Source: Apostichopus japonicus (taxonomy: Eukaryota > Echinodermata > Holothuroidea > Aspidochirotida > Stichopodidae). Taken from it: a stretch of DNA of 64,000 nt. Made by a program: the position numbers and the translations under genes. Shown piece by piece: positions 13,759 to 24,741 of this stretch; the first letter of the stretch is position 1, and the number at the start of each line of letters is the position of its first letter. Below the pieces are notes generated by a model that had not been told where the DNA came from, did not search any database, and saw only the letters and a program-made list of their open reading frames with translations. The stretch is taken from contig NC_092576.1 of assembly GCF_037975245.1 (NCBI RefSeq), positions 11,043,111 to 11,107,110 of the forward strand. The letters run 5' to 3'.

Positions 13759-14038
13759 ATGGCGTCTCGTGTTTCCACTTCAGATTTTAGAACTTGCCTT
13801 CTTAAGATTTCTAAAATATTGACAGAGAAAAATGTTAAAGAAATAACTTTCCTCTGCAAAGATATAAGTCCAGCTAGGAAGCAGCTATTATCAACCGCAA
13901 GTGATCTTTTTGTTGCTTTGCAAGGTCTTGACTTGCTTCACGAGAGAAAAACCGATGTATTGATTGATTTGTTAGACAATCTACAGCTGGAAGAGGCCTC
14001 AAAGTTAATGAAGGAATACAAAATGCCACACCTCCAAG
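13759..14038 (+). CDS. Gene B exon: death effector domain
   Basis: Starts at the ATG of MASRVSTSDF, 18 bases after a good acceptor (ttttgttcacag, AG at 13739-13740), so a non-coding leader exon is likely upstream. It encodes about 93 residues of DED fold: FLCKDISP after helix 2, then DLFVALQGLDLL and VLIDLLDNLQLEEASKLMKEY. The exon ends CTCCAAG|GTAGGT with donor GT at 14039-14040, leaving one base of the next codon (phase 1). This matches the phase-1 acceptor of the B-box exon at 15644, so the codon is G|TG (Val). DEDs mediate homotypic contacts in apoptotic and inflammatory complexes (family knowledge). The partner here is unknown. Confidence 0.8.
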
Positions 14039-15643
14039 GTAGGTTCGTGGTAAAACTAATATAGATGCTACAAGCCACAGTATTACACTTTTTCTCTCTA
14101 TGTTATTTATTATACTCAAGTTATACTGTGAAGCAAAAATTCAATGGGTATATTGTTATCGCAATAATATCGGATGTAAAAGAATGTTAAGACACCTTTG
14201 CTCACCGTTTCGGTATTTCGAAGTATGAAATATGTCAACTTTAAGATGTTGCTACTGTCAGTACCTACATGCTAAAATATAGAAACATGTCCAAACAGGC
14301 TAGAGAAAATAGTCATCTTCAGGCCATTACCTGAAATAGTTTATGGTGAACTGTGTATTGTCAGTATGGACTTTAAACACCATGAGCTTGACTACCGTGT
14401 GTTGTAGTGTGTTTGTAGTTGAGTTTGATTATTCGAGTAAATACAGCAAAAGGAAGAAATGTTTTATCACCAAATTGCTTCATGTGTAAACCCAATCATC
14501 ATCAATAAAATTCTCCCAAAGATGGGTTATCCTTTATGCAAAGCATGTAGTGTATATATTGCAACCGCATAGGAAACATTGTTAGAACTCTAAACCTTAG
14601 CCGTACTAATGTTATATCCCAACCGCTAGAACATGCCACCAGGAGAAACGCGATTAACATACACAAGTATTTCCTTAACCTTGGAAAAGTAAAAAATCTA
14701 TAACAATCAATGAAACTTTAGAATCTCATTTTCTTACTCAAAAAAGACGATACAATTGCCACGCAATACATTGCCAATCATTTGAATAACTTTCACAAGC
14801 CCTCATTTGATAAACTGGCTTCGGATATGCGCTTTATGATTAAATTAAAATTAATGTCAGACAGATTGAGCACATATTGAAAAGAGATAAGATTTCGAAG
14901 AGCTTCATTTGTCTTAAGTTGAGAAAGTTGTAACCGTCTAACATAAGACTATTTAGAGAATACTTACCTTACTAGCATTAATTTCATCCAAGAATTTCGG
15001 CTTGGGAGTAGACATTTTTACAATAATAATTCCTCCTAAATCTCAGTTATAGTTTGCTATAAAACTAAATTCAGAGATTCGAGTAGGTTGCAGAAAAGGT
15101 GTCAATTAAGCCATATTGTATTGTTACTTACCCAGAAATCTAAATGCAAAGAAAACCAAACGTGTACATTGTAAACAGAATATTCTCTAATTCGAGTTTC
15201 TAAGGGTTACAGTTATGCTAAATATACCCCCCATTATCGCCCAAAATTCCAACACCTTCAGTTTTAATTACAATATCAATAAAATTCAATTGCTATGTTT
15301 TCATCTTGGACCTTTAACACACAGTGAGGAACCATTCAGGACTACAAGTCGATTGTTGTCGCATCCGAGAATTGATTCATTGGTTTGTTGCAACATGACC
15401 CTTTGATCGCATATTAATACGTCTTTGCTGTCTTTCTGGGTACTATTTAGAGTAATGTAGAGTCCACTAACGAGGGTTCGTTATAAAATATGACATTTCA
15501 GAAGAGGTCTTATGTATACATGTAATAAAATAAATCATCGATTTTAGCAAGTTTCGCAGTACCAAATTATCAAACGTATGATTTTAAATGTTTTTTGCTG
15601 TTTATTATTTCCAGTTTAAAATTATGTTTTATACCGTTAACAG
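14039..15643 (+). other. Gene B intron
   Basis: A 1,605-bp intron bounded by GTAGGT and accgttaacAG. It links the DED and B-box exons in frame (phase 1). A second possible acceptor, tatttccag, ends at 15614. No other gene is seen inside. Confidence 0.6.
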
Positions 15644-16293
15644 TGCCTGAGAAGTTTGCTGTAAAATGCCAAAATCACAACGACCAGAATGTGAAGCATT
15701 TCTGTACATCTTGTAACTCTAAGATGTGTGATATTTGTACTCACAATGCGGCTGCCGGTTGTAACGTCATTAGCTTTGATCACATATCAGAGGAGCTTTC
15801 AAAGTGTCGTGAGAAACTGACCAAAGACACAGACGCAGCAATAGAAAGTATCAGAAGAAATGAAAAATTATTAGAAGAAAGAGATGCCTTTTTCAGTAAG
15901 TGCCGAGAAGATATTCGATCCAAGATTAGTAAAGACGCATCTGCATTGATAGGAGAAATAGATATGAGGAAACGAAAGTTGTTGCAGAAGCTCAATGATA
16001 AAGAGAAATATGCCACAACACAAATGATAGAGGCTAAAAAGTCTATTACAATTCTTTGTGATAAAATAAGACGTTTAGCGATGTTCGACATTTCGCCCGA
16101 AAATAATGCGGTTGACAAGCTTTCAGAGATAAATATTTTAATGAAAGAAACAAGAGCTATCGAGGCAAAGATTATGTTTCAGAAAGAAACATTAAGGAAG
16201 AACAGTGATGATATTTCGTACGAAAAAATGGATAACACCGGAACATTCAGTAGCATTGAAGAAGTTATACCAGAAAGTGCTAAACGAAAATAA
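15644..16293 (+). CDS. Gene B exon: B-box and coiled coil, propeller truncated
   Basis: Begins G|TG CCT GAG AAG after an acceptor at 15642-15643. The B-box starts CQNHNDQNVKHFCTSC and continues CDICTHNAAAGC. Compared with genes C to E it lacks three residues in the last loop, and the His four residues after the final C-x2-C is not in its usual place, so zinc binding may be impaired. A long coiled coil follows (about 150 residues, rich in K, E and R). The frame enters the first strand of the C-terminal domain (NTGTFSSIEE), then diverges and stops after AKRK. The rest of the domain is absent from the following sequence, and a (TA)n array begins 80 bp later. Either a decayed gene or a short DED/B-box/coiled-coil form that could act as a regulator. 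Confidence 0.7.
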
Positions 16294-16369
16294 AAAAGGA
16301 GACAATCCGTGGGTGGTAAAAGAAGTGATAATTCCCATTGTCCTGGATTTCTTTCCATAACTACATAAA

Positions 16370-16485
<116 letters not shown>

Positions 16486-16629
16486 ATTTGCCTGGTCGTC
16501 TATTTCTTATACATATATAACATCTTAACACCCTGATAAAATCACCTGTCATATTTAGATATTGATGAAAACAACAGAAGACTCAAGTATCTTTCTATTA
16601 CTCTCAGGAATTGATACTCATGTGGAGCA

Positions 16630-17110
16630 TCTTTTAATTTCACTTAGCATTGAACCCTTTACTAGACAATATCTCTCCTTATATACAGGACACCTTCTTG
16701 ACCATTCTAACTAATATTCAGGTGTTACCGATTATTTCTTTACTTGAAACCATGGACTTATCGTCTTTATATATTGATATCCCTTATGATGAAGTTCTTT
16801 GTATGTCATCAACCCCAAATTGGGGGATGATCTCGGAACTATTCAGATTTTAATTTTAAATAAATTTTGACCTTCAAATCACAGGACCGCTATGGGCAGT
16901 AAAATGGCACCACGTTATGCCAACATATATATGGACAAATTGGAATAGGAAAAGCTATCCACTCTACCACTTAAGCCGCAACATTTTCAAATGATATCCT
17001 CCAGATTTCACACCCAGTTTCCACCACCACAGACAATTACCGTTTGGATAAACCTCATTGTCAAATATGTCCTCTCTTTTGTGGTTCTAGCAATGTGATA
17101 TAGTTGAACA
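16630..17110 (+). mobile_element. Penelope-like element reverse transcriptase fragment
   Basis: One frame reads ETMDLSSLYIDIPYDE, matching the Penelope-type motif around the first catalytic Asp (MDVTSLYTNIPH style). About 110 bp on, another frame reads TAMGSKMAPRYANIYMDKLE, the next conserved RT block (GTAMG.KMAPSYAN). Further on KPHCQICP resembles the connector after RT. The blocks are in different frames with stops between, so this is a dead fragment. Clade assignment is from remembered motif style. Confidence 0.6.
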
Positions 17111-19320
17111 GGTTCTTGGTTCCGCTTTCGTTTTTAGAATTTAATAGTAATTTTGTTTGGAGTATACCTTGATTTTTCTATATAATACACTCAAAACCAG
17201 TTAGGAAGGAGGTCATTCCACCGAAAACATTTGTTAAATAATATATGAAACAAAATCAAAGAAGTAAGATTTGACTCATTATTGGCAAATAAGGAGTGCT
17301 GTATCCGGAAGTATATTGGTGTTTCCTATCCCCCTTGGACCTTTGTCAGCAATACTTGGCAGTTGCATGGAAAGGAAGTGTGACGTAACTAGGTGCGAGT
17401 GGCACTGTTGGAACTATAGTACCGAATAATCCATGACTATTAGAATACATTTAAGGATTATTAAAGAATGCCTAGGAACTTTAACTGTTCCGAAACGGGA
17501 AGTCTGCAAAATTATCACAGATTGACAAATTTCGTGATTTTCAAAACGTAAGCGGAACCAAGAATCTGTTTTCCTACATAATTACCCTCTCTACAAAGAC
17601 CACAGTAGTAAAGTAAATGACAATGTTAGAATCACAAGAGAGGAAAGAGTGCCTACCAAAGATACATGTATCACATAGTACTGCTGTTTACAGTGTGATA
17701 TAAATGATTATTAACGTTTCAAGAAAGGAATCATTACTGTGGTATTGACGAGTTATTAGTGAAATTCAACCAGCAAACATGTATGTGTTTTCTAAAAATA
17801 ACATTCTCTTTCTATTAACCGTACATATCTTGTTCAGAAATGGTATATTCTTTATAAGAATTGACTGAAACAGTTCACACAATTTTCAGTGTAAAATACT
17901 ATTTAAATATCTATTTCGTACTAGAATGGGAAGTCTATTATTTCAAGGAGAGCTTCTTTTCAGAGTAGTTCATGATGTAGTTGGGGTGTGTTGTAATATA
18001 GCGGCAATCTCATTGAATCATTTCATAACTTCATGAAAAATGGACAAAAGAAGATACAAATGAAAGTGCTGTAATTTACATTTATAATACATGTATGTAC
18101 AACAAAGTGTGAAATCAAAACATTCCATACAAATATTTAACCATACGTTGGAATTGCTCATTAGCTGCCAACAAGTCATACCTGTATGCTTAAATTTTTC
18201 AGCAAAAGGTGTGGGATATGATAATGTATATAATATATTGAATGACGTTTGTCTTTAGCAAATTTCTGCTTAAGGACAACACAAAAAAAGTACATTATTT
18301 TCTGAGTGAACTCTTTTCTAGATTTATTACGTTATCATTACATAAACTGCTCACATTCGAGTCGGGGTCAAGTCTTAATGCAGCTAATACCGTAGTAGAT
18401 GGAAATGAAGACTCAAGAAAGCTGTCTTTTTAGAAATTGTTACGGGGCATCAAACTTACTACGGTTAAGACATGTGATTAAAGTGAATACCTGAAAATTA
18501 CCTTTTTGTGGAGTGGAAGAAGAAAAGAAATATTTCGTTACACAAGTTTCCGTGTTGTACGCTGCATGCAAAACGCTGACAATCACCGGACTACTACCGC
18601 TTAATATGACACAGTGGCAACTAATCATAATTTTTGACGTTTCGCAGAGATAAGGTTGTTGTTATTTTTTCGATTTGGACTTCTTGTAAGTTTTGAGGTA
18701 TGTTAAAATTGAAACGATTGTGCAAGATTGTTTTTATAATATTTGTTGGAGTTTTATGCAGTTAGTGCATTTCGTTGAAACGGTAATTTTAGACTACCGT
18801 TGACGCTTTGAAACAGTAGTGCAAAAGATGTCACATTTCTACCTTGTTCAATGAAAAGGGTACCTCGAAAAGACAGTAACGTTCAAATGGTTATCAGTTT
18901 ACTGTCATTTCATGTCCTTTACATATCCGTTCGTTGGTAATGTAAACAGTTACACTGATGTTCGATTAATACAGTGACCCTAATACTGCATTTTAATGGG
19001 CAAACCTAAAATATGTCATTCGCTTTAAAACTATTAAGCATAAGCTAAAACCACCCATAAGAGCGAAAAAAATACACAGTACTTCCAATCTTGAAAGAGA
19101 GTTGTTTGAAAACAATTCCGCTGTCATTCGTCAAGTTTAGACATGCCTGTATTCAATTAAAAGGTGTATACCATGATAAGCTACATGGCATTATTGTTCG
19201 GTCGAGGGCTCGTTGGATTGAGGCTGGTGAAATATTTTCTGAATTTAGAAACGCGCAACAAAGCAAACAACAGCATTTTTAGTTTAAACGTGACTGGGTC
19301 CATGTCACCACTAACAGTGG
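17111..19320. other. Intergenic, no gene recognised
   Basis: AT-rich, no coding exon or clear repeat boundary recognised. The left part may include further decayed sequence of the Penelope-like element. Confidence 0.4.
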
Positions 19321-19329
19321 AGATATTCT

Positions 19330-20540
19330 TTGTGATATACGTTTGTTTTATAGTACTTTATACTCTCATTCACAATGTCATCCTTCATATTTTAGTAGAG
19401 ATTTGTCTGGATTTCACTCTGAGGAATCTGACTCCAGTTCTTACGAGGGGCCCATTACTTTAGATGAATGTCATAGAGCCATGTGCTCATTGCCTAACAG
19501 TAATCTCCCAGTAGTGATGGTCCCTCTACTAAGTTTTATAGACATTTTTGGTCTTTTCTTGGTCAGCTTTTTGTCGATTCCTTGAATTTGTTTTTTTTAA
19601 TCGTTACTCATTACACAGTGAGCAAAGTAGAAGGGTTATTACTCTAATCCGTTAACCGGATAAGTCCTCTAAGTTTATAACTTTTAACTACATGCCAGTT
19701 TGTCTTCTTAACACCGACTACAAGATAGGAGCAAAAGTATTGGCTAACAGGTTAATACGAGTTAAAACTGGTTTTATTAAACAGAAGTTTATTGGGGAAA
19801 ATATTCGTTTTGTGTTGGACTTTATTGATCACAGTACCACAAATAACATTCCGGGTCTTCTGTTCTTTGTTGAGTTTGATAAAGCTTCGATTATATTGAT
19901 TGGGATTTTATTGACCACACTCTTATTTATTTTACCTTTGGGAACAGTTTTCGCCGGTTGGTCAAAACACTTTACACTGGTAGTTCTTCTTGTATTCTCA
20001 ATGATGGATATTCTACGGGTTTCTTCCATTTCAGAGAGGAGTTAGACAAAGTTGTTCACTTAGCCCTTACCTCTATATTCTTGGTACAGATATTTAGCCA
20101 GAACAATTATACGTGACAACAACTCATTGAGAAACATATAAGGTAATGAAATTTAAGTAGTGCAGTGTAACAACGACCCCACTTTTTTCTTAGACGGTAC
20201 CCGCAACAGTGCTGTTAACGTGGTGAACATATTAGGGAATTTTCGAATCTTTAAATTAATTTAAACAAATCCAAGGTTTTTTTTTTCTCCTGGATCCTTT
20301 TATTTTACAGAATCCAGCTCACGTCACGGAATCCATTTTTTTATTAGCAACGGTCCTATCAGGTATCTCGGCAAGCTGGTAGCAGATTATGAACCACTGA
20401 AATTTGTTTTGTCCTCCATATCAAATACTTCCATTGTAAGCAAAACAATATTAAACCTGATTGCTATCATTTCTTCTATAAAAGGTATTCTTAACGTTGA
20501 AAAGTTGATTGCTTCGAAGCGACACTCTACTAGCTGATCG
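19330..20540 (+). mobile_element. L1-like LINE reverse transcriptase relic
   Basis: Successive frames give EGPITLDECHRAM (the region before RT), PVCLLNTDYKIGAKVLANRL, KFIGENIRFVLDFID and LLFFVEFDKA, typical of L1-clade reverse transcriptase with the first catalytic Asp still present. After DKA the frame shifts. The motif expected to be Y/FADD reads CNND (20166-20177) before PTFFLDGT, so the polymerase site is destroyed. Later NKSKVFFSPGS-like and NGPIRYLGKLV blocks follow in shifted frames. No endonuclease or ORF1 was recognised. This is a 5'-truncated, inactive copy. Confidence 0.75.
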
Positions 20541-20703
20541 TAGAAAATAAATTACGTTAAGGACTTGTTTTTCTCACTCAATTAATTAACTTTGAGTTTC
20601 TTATACTATCCTCTTCCTGTTGTCTACTTAACTTTATTTCTTTTTTGTTTTGCTTGGGATTTCATGGTATTGTTGTTTAGACATTCTCTGCTGTTTCTAG
20701 GTG

Positions 20704-20830
20704 TCTTTGTGTGTATGCGTATGTTTGTTATGTATTTGTATATGTATATAGGTATGAATATGTGTGTATGTGTTTATGTATGTATTTATGTATGTGCAGT
20801 TGTATTTATATGTGCATATATATATATATA
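20704..20830. repeat. Degenerate TGTA/TG-rich microsatellite
   Basis: Imperfect repeats of TGTATG and TTTATG type, leading into TATATA. The apparent protein (Met/Tyr/Val/Cys rich) is a repeat artefact. Confidence 0.75.
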
Positions 20831-20901
20831 GCATCATATATGGTTAGCATCATTGTTGATCTCAAGAGTAAGGCAAAATATGTTACCAAAAACAGAACTA
20901 G

Positions 20902-21025
<124 letters not shown>

Positions 21026-21699
21026 AGAAGATAGGAGGGAAAATACTTAATTTTGAAACATTTTACTCATTATGTAAAGAATTCCTTTGGAACATTGAGC
21101 TGGCATAACAAGTTAGTTATCAGTTATAATTGTTAATACAATTGTGTATCACATATATAGTACTCTTGAATAAATGCGATGGGGAAAACAGACTATTATT
21201 GAAGTAATTTCTATCACAAAACTGAATGTAATACGCTCTGCTGAAGAGAAACTAAAATAATCTTAACTTAAGTGTTCATTAAAGAATCTGAAAATCTGAG
21301 GCGTTATATGAGTAATACATACGCTAAGTGTTGTTTATGACGTTATACAACAGGATTTCAACGACATGTTAAATACGATGCCAACCACAAGAGCAAGTTC
21401 GAAAACACGGGGTATGCACTTTAATCGTCCATTTTCACTCCATTTGGCAAGTTTGATAAGAAAACTGCCGTTGAACATAGTTATAAAGAAGCTCATGAAA
21501 TAGCATAGGATAACGATATGTTGTTTAATTAACTACTTTACTATTTGTTAAAAGTCAACATGATTATAAAAATATACCATTTTGCGTTGTTTTGCTGATT
21601 GCAAGTGATTGAATTCAATTTCAGTCTTTTTCATTCCCAGTCAACTCAACTCAGTCAACTCATAAGCATAAACTATGCTCAGATATAACGACATTCGAC
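21026..21699. other. 3' flank of gene C
   Basis: Downstream of gene C on its strand. No AATAAA is seen close to the stop. A weaker ATTAAA on the minus strand lies near 21525. No other feature. Confidence 0.4.
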
Positions 21700-23159
21700 T
21701 CAAATGTGCAAATATTTACGAACACTGCTATTAGCAAAAGTGACGTATCCGTCGTAACCACTTCTACAAATGCTGACAGGAATATCAGACTCGTTAGCCG
21801 CTACGCCCTCTGCACAAACTACACCCAACATATCAGTCACGAATTTTGCATAAGAAGCAATCTTCCACGTTATGTCTGCGCCATCTCCAAAATACAGCAC
21901 CGCCCACTTGTTCCCCGTCCAGATGATGTTCATTGGTAGCAAACCTGGTACAGATGACCGTAGAGATAGTACACCAGACTGCTTTGGTTTGTCCTCTGTG
22001 TCAATCAGTATTACGTCACTGATGCCTTTACAGATTATAGCAATAACATTTTTACAGTAAGCCACTTTGATTATTGGATTAGATATAATATGTTCTGTAT
22101 CTATTACCCTTAGGGCAGATCCGGATATATTGTACTCACGAATTTTGTGATCAAATGTTGTCGTGATGATAAACTCTTTGTTTGAATCATTGTTTGAGTG
22201 GTGAGCAGTAATGCTGGTAATCCATGACCCTTCTTTGACCTCGTTGATCACGACGGATGACACTGATTCTATAGAATCATATTGTTTGTTTTGTTCTACA
22301 GTAAAAACCTTGCCACCTATTGCAAATAATAGGTGATTTTTCTTAGAATAATACAGTGCTATATTCGACATAACTACAGGATCATTGTGATTATCAATCT
22401 TCTCCAGATATTCCCAGTTACCTTCAGTGTGATTTTTCTGATCACATGAAACGAGAAGAACACAGCCGCTACTGTGCCTCTCGTCATACAAGTGCATAAG
22501 GCTATGCTGAAGTATAGCTGCACTCCCAATGAGTGTACTTGATGTAAGAGTAGAGAATCTTCCATTATTAGAATTTGTTGTATAAAAGAAATCAACGGGC
22601 ATTTTGAAAATTTTCTTATGATAACGTTGACGATACCGAATATTTTGAACAGCTTCCAACCCTTTCTCTATGTTGTAAAGTTCGTTTAAGGTATCGTCCC
22701 TGGTAGCTTTAGGTATTAAATCCTTCAAGTCTTTACTTAGGTCGTGGATATCTTCCTTTGCCTTAATCATTTGTGTATGGTAGTACTTTTCCGTCACATC
22801 TAATTGCTGCAATAATTGTTCTTTTCGACAATCTATTAGTTTATTCAATGAAATCGAATCGTTGTGAATCTTTGATTCCACTCCTTTATGATACTCGTTG
22901 AATAAACATTCCTTTTCTTGCAATAGTTTCTCAACAGCTGTTATGCTTTTTCTGGCTGATGTTATTTCTTCGTCTAACTTTGCTTTAGCTTTTTTAATTT
23001 TATCTGGAATGCTCGGAGGTGGAATAACGTTGCAAACTGATGGTTTGTTGTGATCAGACACGATGCATTCTGGACATCCTGTAATGTTGCATGACTCACA
23101 AAGGTACTTAACGATTTGATCTTCATGAAAACGACAGCTTTCAGGAGACTCCACGTGCC
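21700..23159 (-). CDS. Gene C exon: B-box / coiled-coil / propeller
   Basis: The exon begins at 23159 after acceptor cttacttttatAG. The frame is phase 1 (G|GG CAC GTG GAG), matching the gene C DED donor. There is no in-frame ATG near the exon start, so splicing from the DED exon is required. Numbering from the GTG at 23154, zinc ligands are C7, H10, C19, C22, C27, C30, H35 and C41, an intact B-box. The coiled coil is about residues 50-170. The C-terminal domain is about 195-484 with LIGS, LMHLYDERHSSG, NDPVVMSNIALYY, GSWITSITAHH, FDHKIREYNISGSALR, LLPMNIIWTG and GYVTFANSS. No RING, no B30.2 and no NHL repeat was recognised. This is the best-preserved member and a good family reference. Confidence 0.88.
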
Positions 23160-23374
23160 CTATAAAAGTAAGAAAAAAGGTACATCTTCCTCATCTAAGT
23201 CGTAATTACAAAAAAAAAGAATAAGCAAAAAGGTCAATGATATAAATAGACATACCAAACACACTCACGCATACACACACACACATGTTTGTGTTTCATT
23301 AAGACCGAGGACCCCATTGTATTTTCCATTGTTCAAATCCACGTACCCTAACCTTAACAATACCCCATACAATA

Positions 23375-23470
<96 letters not shown>

Positions 23471-24470
23471 TATATATATACATATATATATATATTTACA
23501 TTACTAAACCCACGGGCAAGTGCTGTAACGAAACGACTCATGAACCCAAATTGACATTATTTGTTAATTTCCATACTTCAGCTTGTCTCTTGATTCGATG
23601 TTTACTAAATGTGACATTACTCGTAAGATTAGATCATACTCGTAAGATGAGATCATCGAATGATTCACCCCAATATCGATACCACACGTTTAATCTCCCT
23701 CGAATATATTTCTAAAAAATGCTTCGCTGATGCAAGTAGGTTGCAAATGTACGTTACGAGATTAATTGTGTTCAATGTTTAAGTTTACATGATACCTTGA
23801 ATGTATTATGGCATACGGGAAAGAATATGACTGTGACACTACTATGATTGTCAGTATAGGCAAACGACAAATGAGTAAGTAACATTTCACGGCAGAAGGG
23901 GTTACCTAATGCCTTATTTCTTCACGTTACGGCCAAGGGTGGATACAGGGGCAAATGGGGGAAGTTGCATCCTCCCCCATCACAAGTTTGGCGTCCACCC
24001 ATTTTAAAACACATGCACCCCTTGACCTGTTTCTTAATCTACCCACCCATTTTGATGAACTCCTCTGCAGTGTTAGGCTGGCCCTTGCGTTACGGCACCT
24101 ATATGATAAGGCATTGGGTACAAATACTGCAGTATGGATACTACAAAATTTGACTTTAAATACCTCTTTTACCTCCATTTCGTAAACGAAGCAGTCTATA
24201 ACATCGTGTTTATATAAGTGTTTTATACATCATTTGACGCAAATACTCAGGCAATACTATCATATTGTTTTCGTTACATAATTTCGTTTTTTCGACATCT
24301 AAAAGCTTATTGTGAATAGAAAACATTCAAGTTTTATTTATTTAATATACATATTAAATGAGTTCGACACATCTAGTTCACTGAAATTATTTTGTATGAG
24401 CAGACAATTGGGAGCTGATGTGGGACGCATTCAAAGAGTTTAACAATTGGCAAAACACAAAAAAGCATAC
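23160..24470 (-). other. Gene C intron
   Basis: A 1,311-bp intron between the DED donor (CTAACAG|GTATGC) and the B-box exon acceptor, phase 1 at both ends. It holds a (TA)n array. At about 23934 it also holds a CAAGGGTGGATACAGGGGC stretch with G- and C-runs that looks like a decayed hAT end. Confidence 0.6.
23376..23496. repeat. (TA)n microsatellite with interruptions
   Basis: TA dinucleotide interrupted by a GA step near 23416 and by ACAT steps near 23467-23482. It lies inside the gene C intron. Ile/Tyr open frames here are artefacts. Confidence 0.9.
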
Positions 24471-24741
24471 CTGTTAGGTGTTCACACTGATAACTTTTCA
24501 GGCATTTGAAAGCCTCAGAAAGTTGGAGCTTGTCTAACCAACTAATAAGCAATTCAACGTGATATTCACTGAGCAGTTTTCGATCTTGTAAAGCATCGAA
24601 TACATTTCTAGCATTCGTTTTCGTGTATAGAGTTAAATCTGGAGTCAGTGCAAGTAACTTCCGGGCATCGTCGTCTGTCAAATGCTTTGAAACATTTAGT
24701 AATGTGAGCCTGAATCTTGACTTAAGGCTGATTGACGTCAT
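24471..24741 (-). CDS. Gene C exon: death effector domain
   Basis: Chosen start is the ATG at 24741 (MTSISLKSRF), matching the MTS/MAS starts of the other DED exons. Seventeen bases upstream is an acceptor (tttatgacag, exon from 24758), so the leader is in a separate exon. About 90 residues: LLNVSKHLTDDDARKLLALTP, then NVFDALQDRKLLSEYHVELL and ISWLDKLQLSEAFKCLKSY. The FLCKDISP-like loop of genes B and D is replaced by LLALTPDL, so this is the most divergent DED here. The exon ends ACAG|GTATGC, phase 1. Confidence 0.72.
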
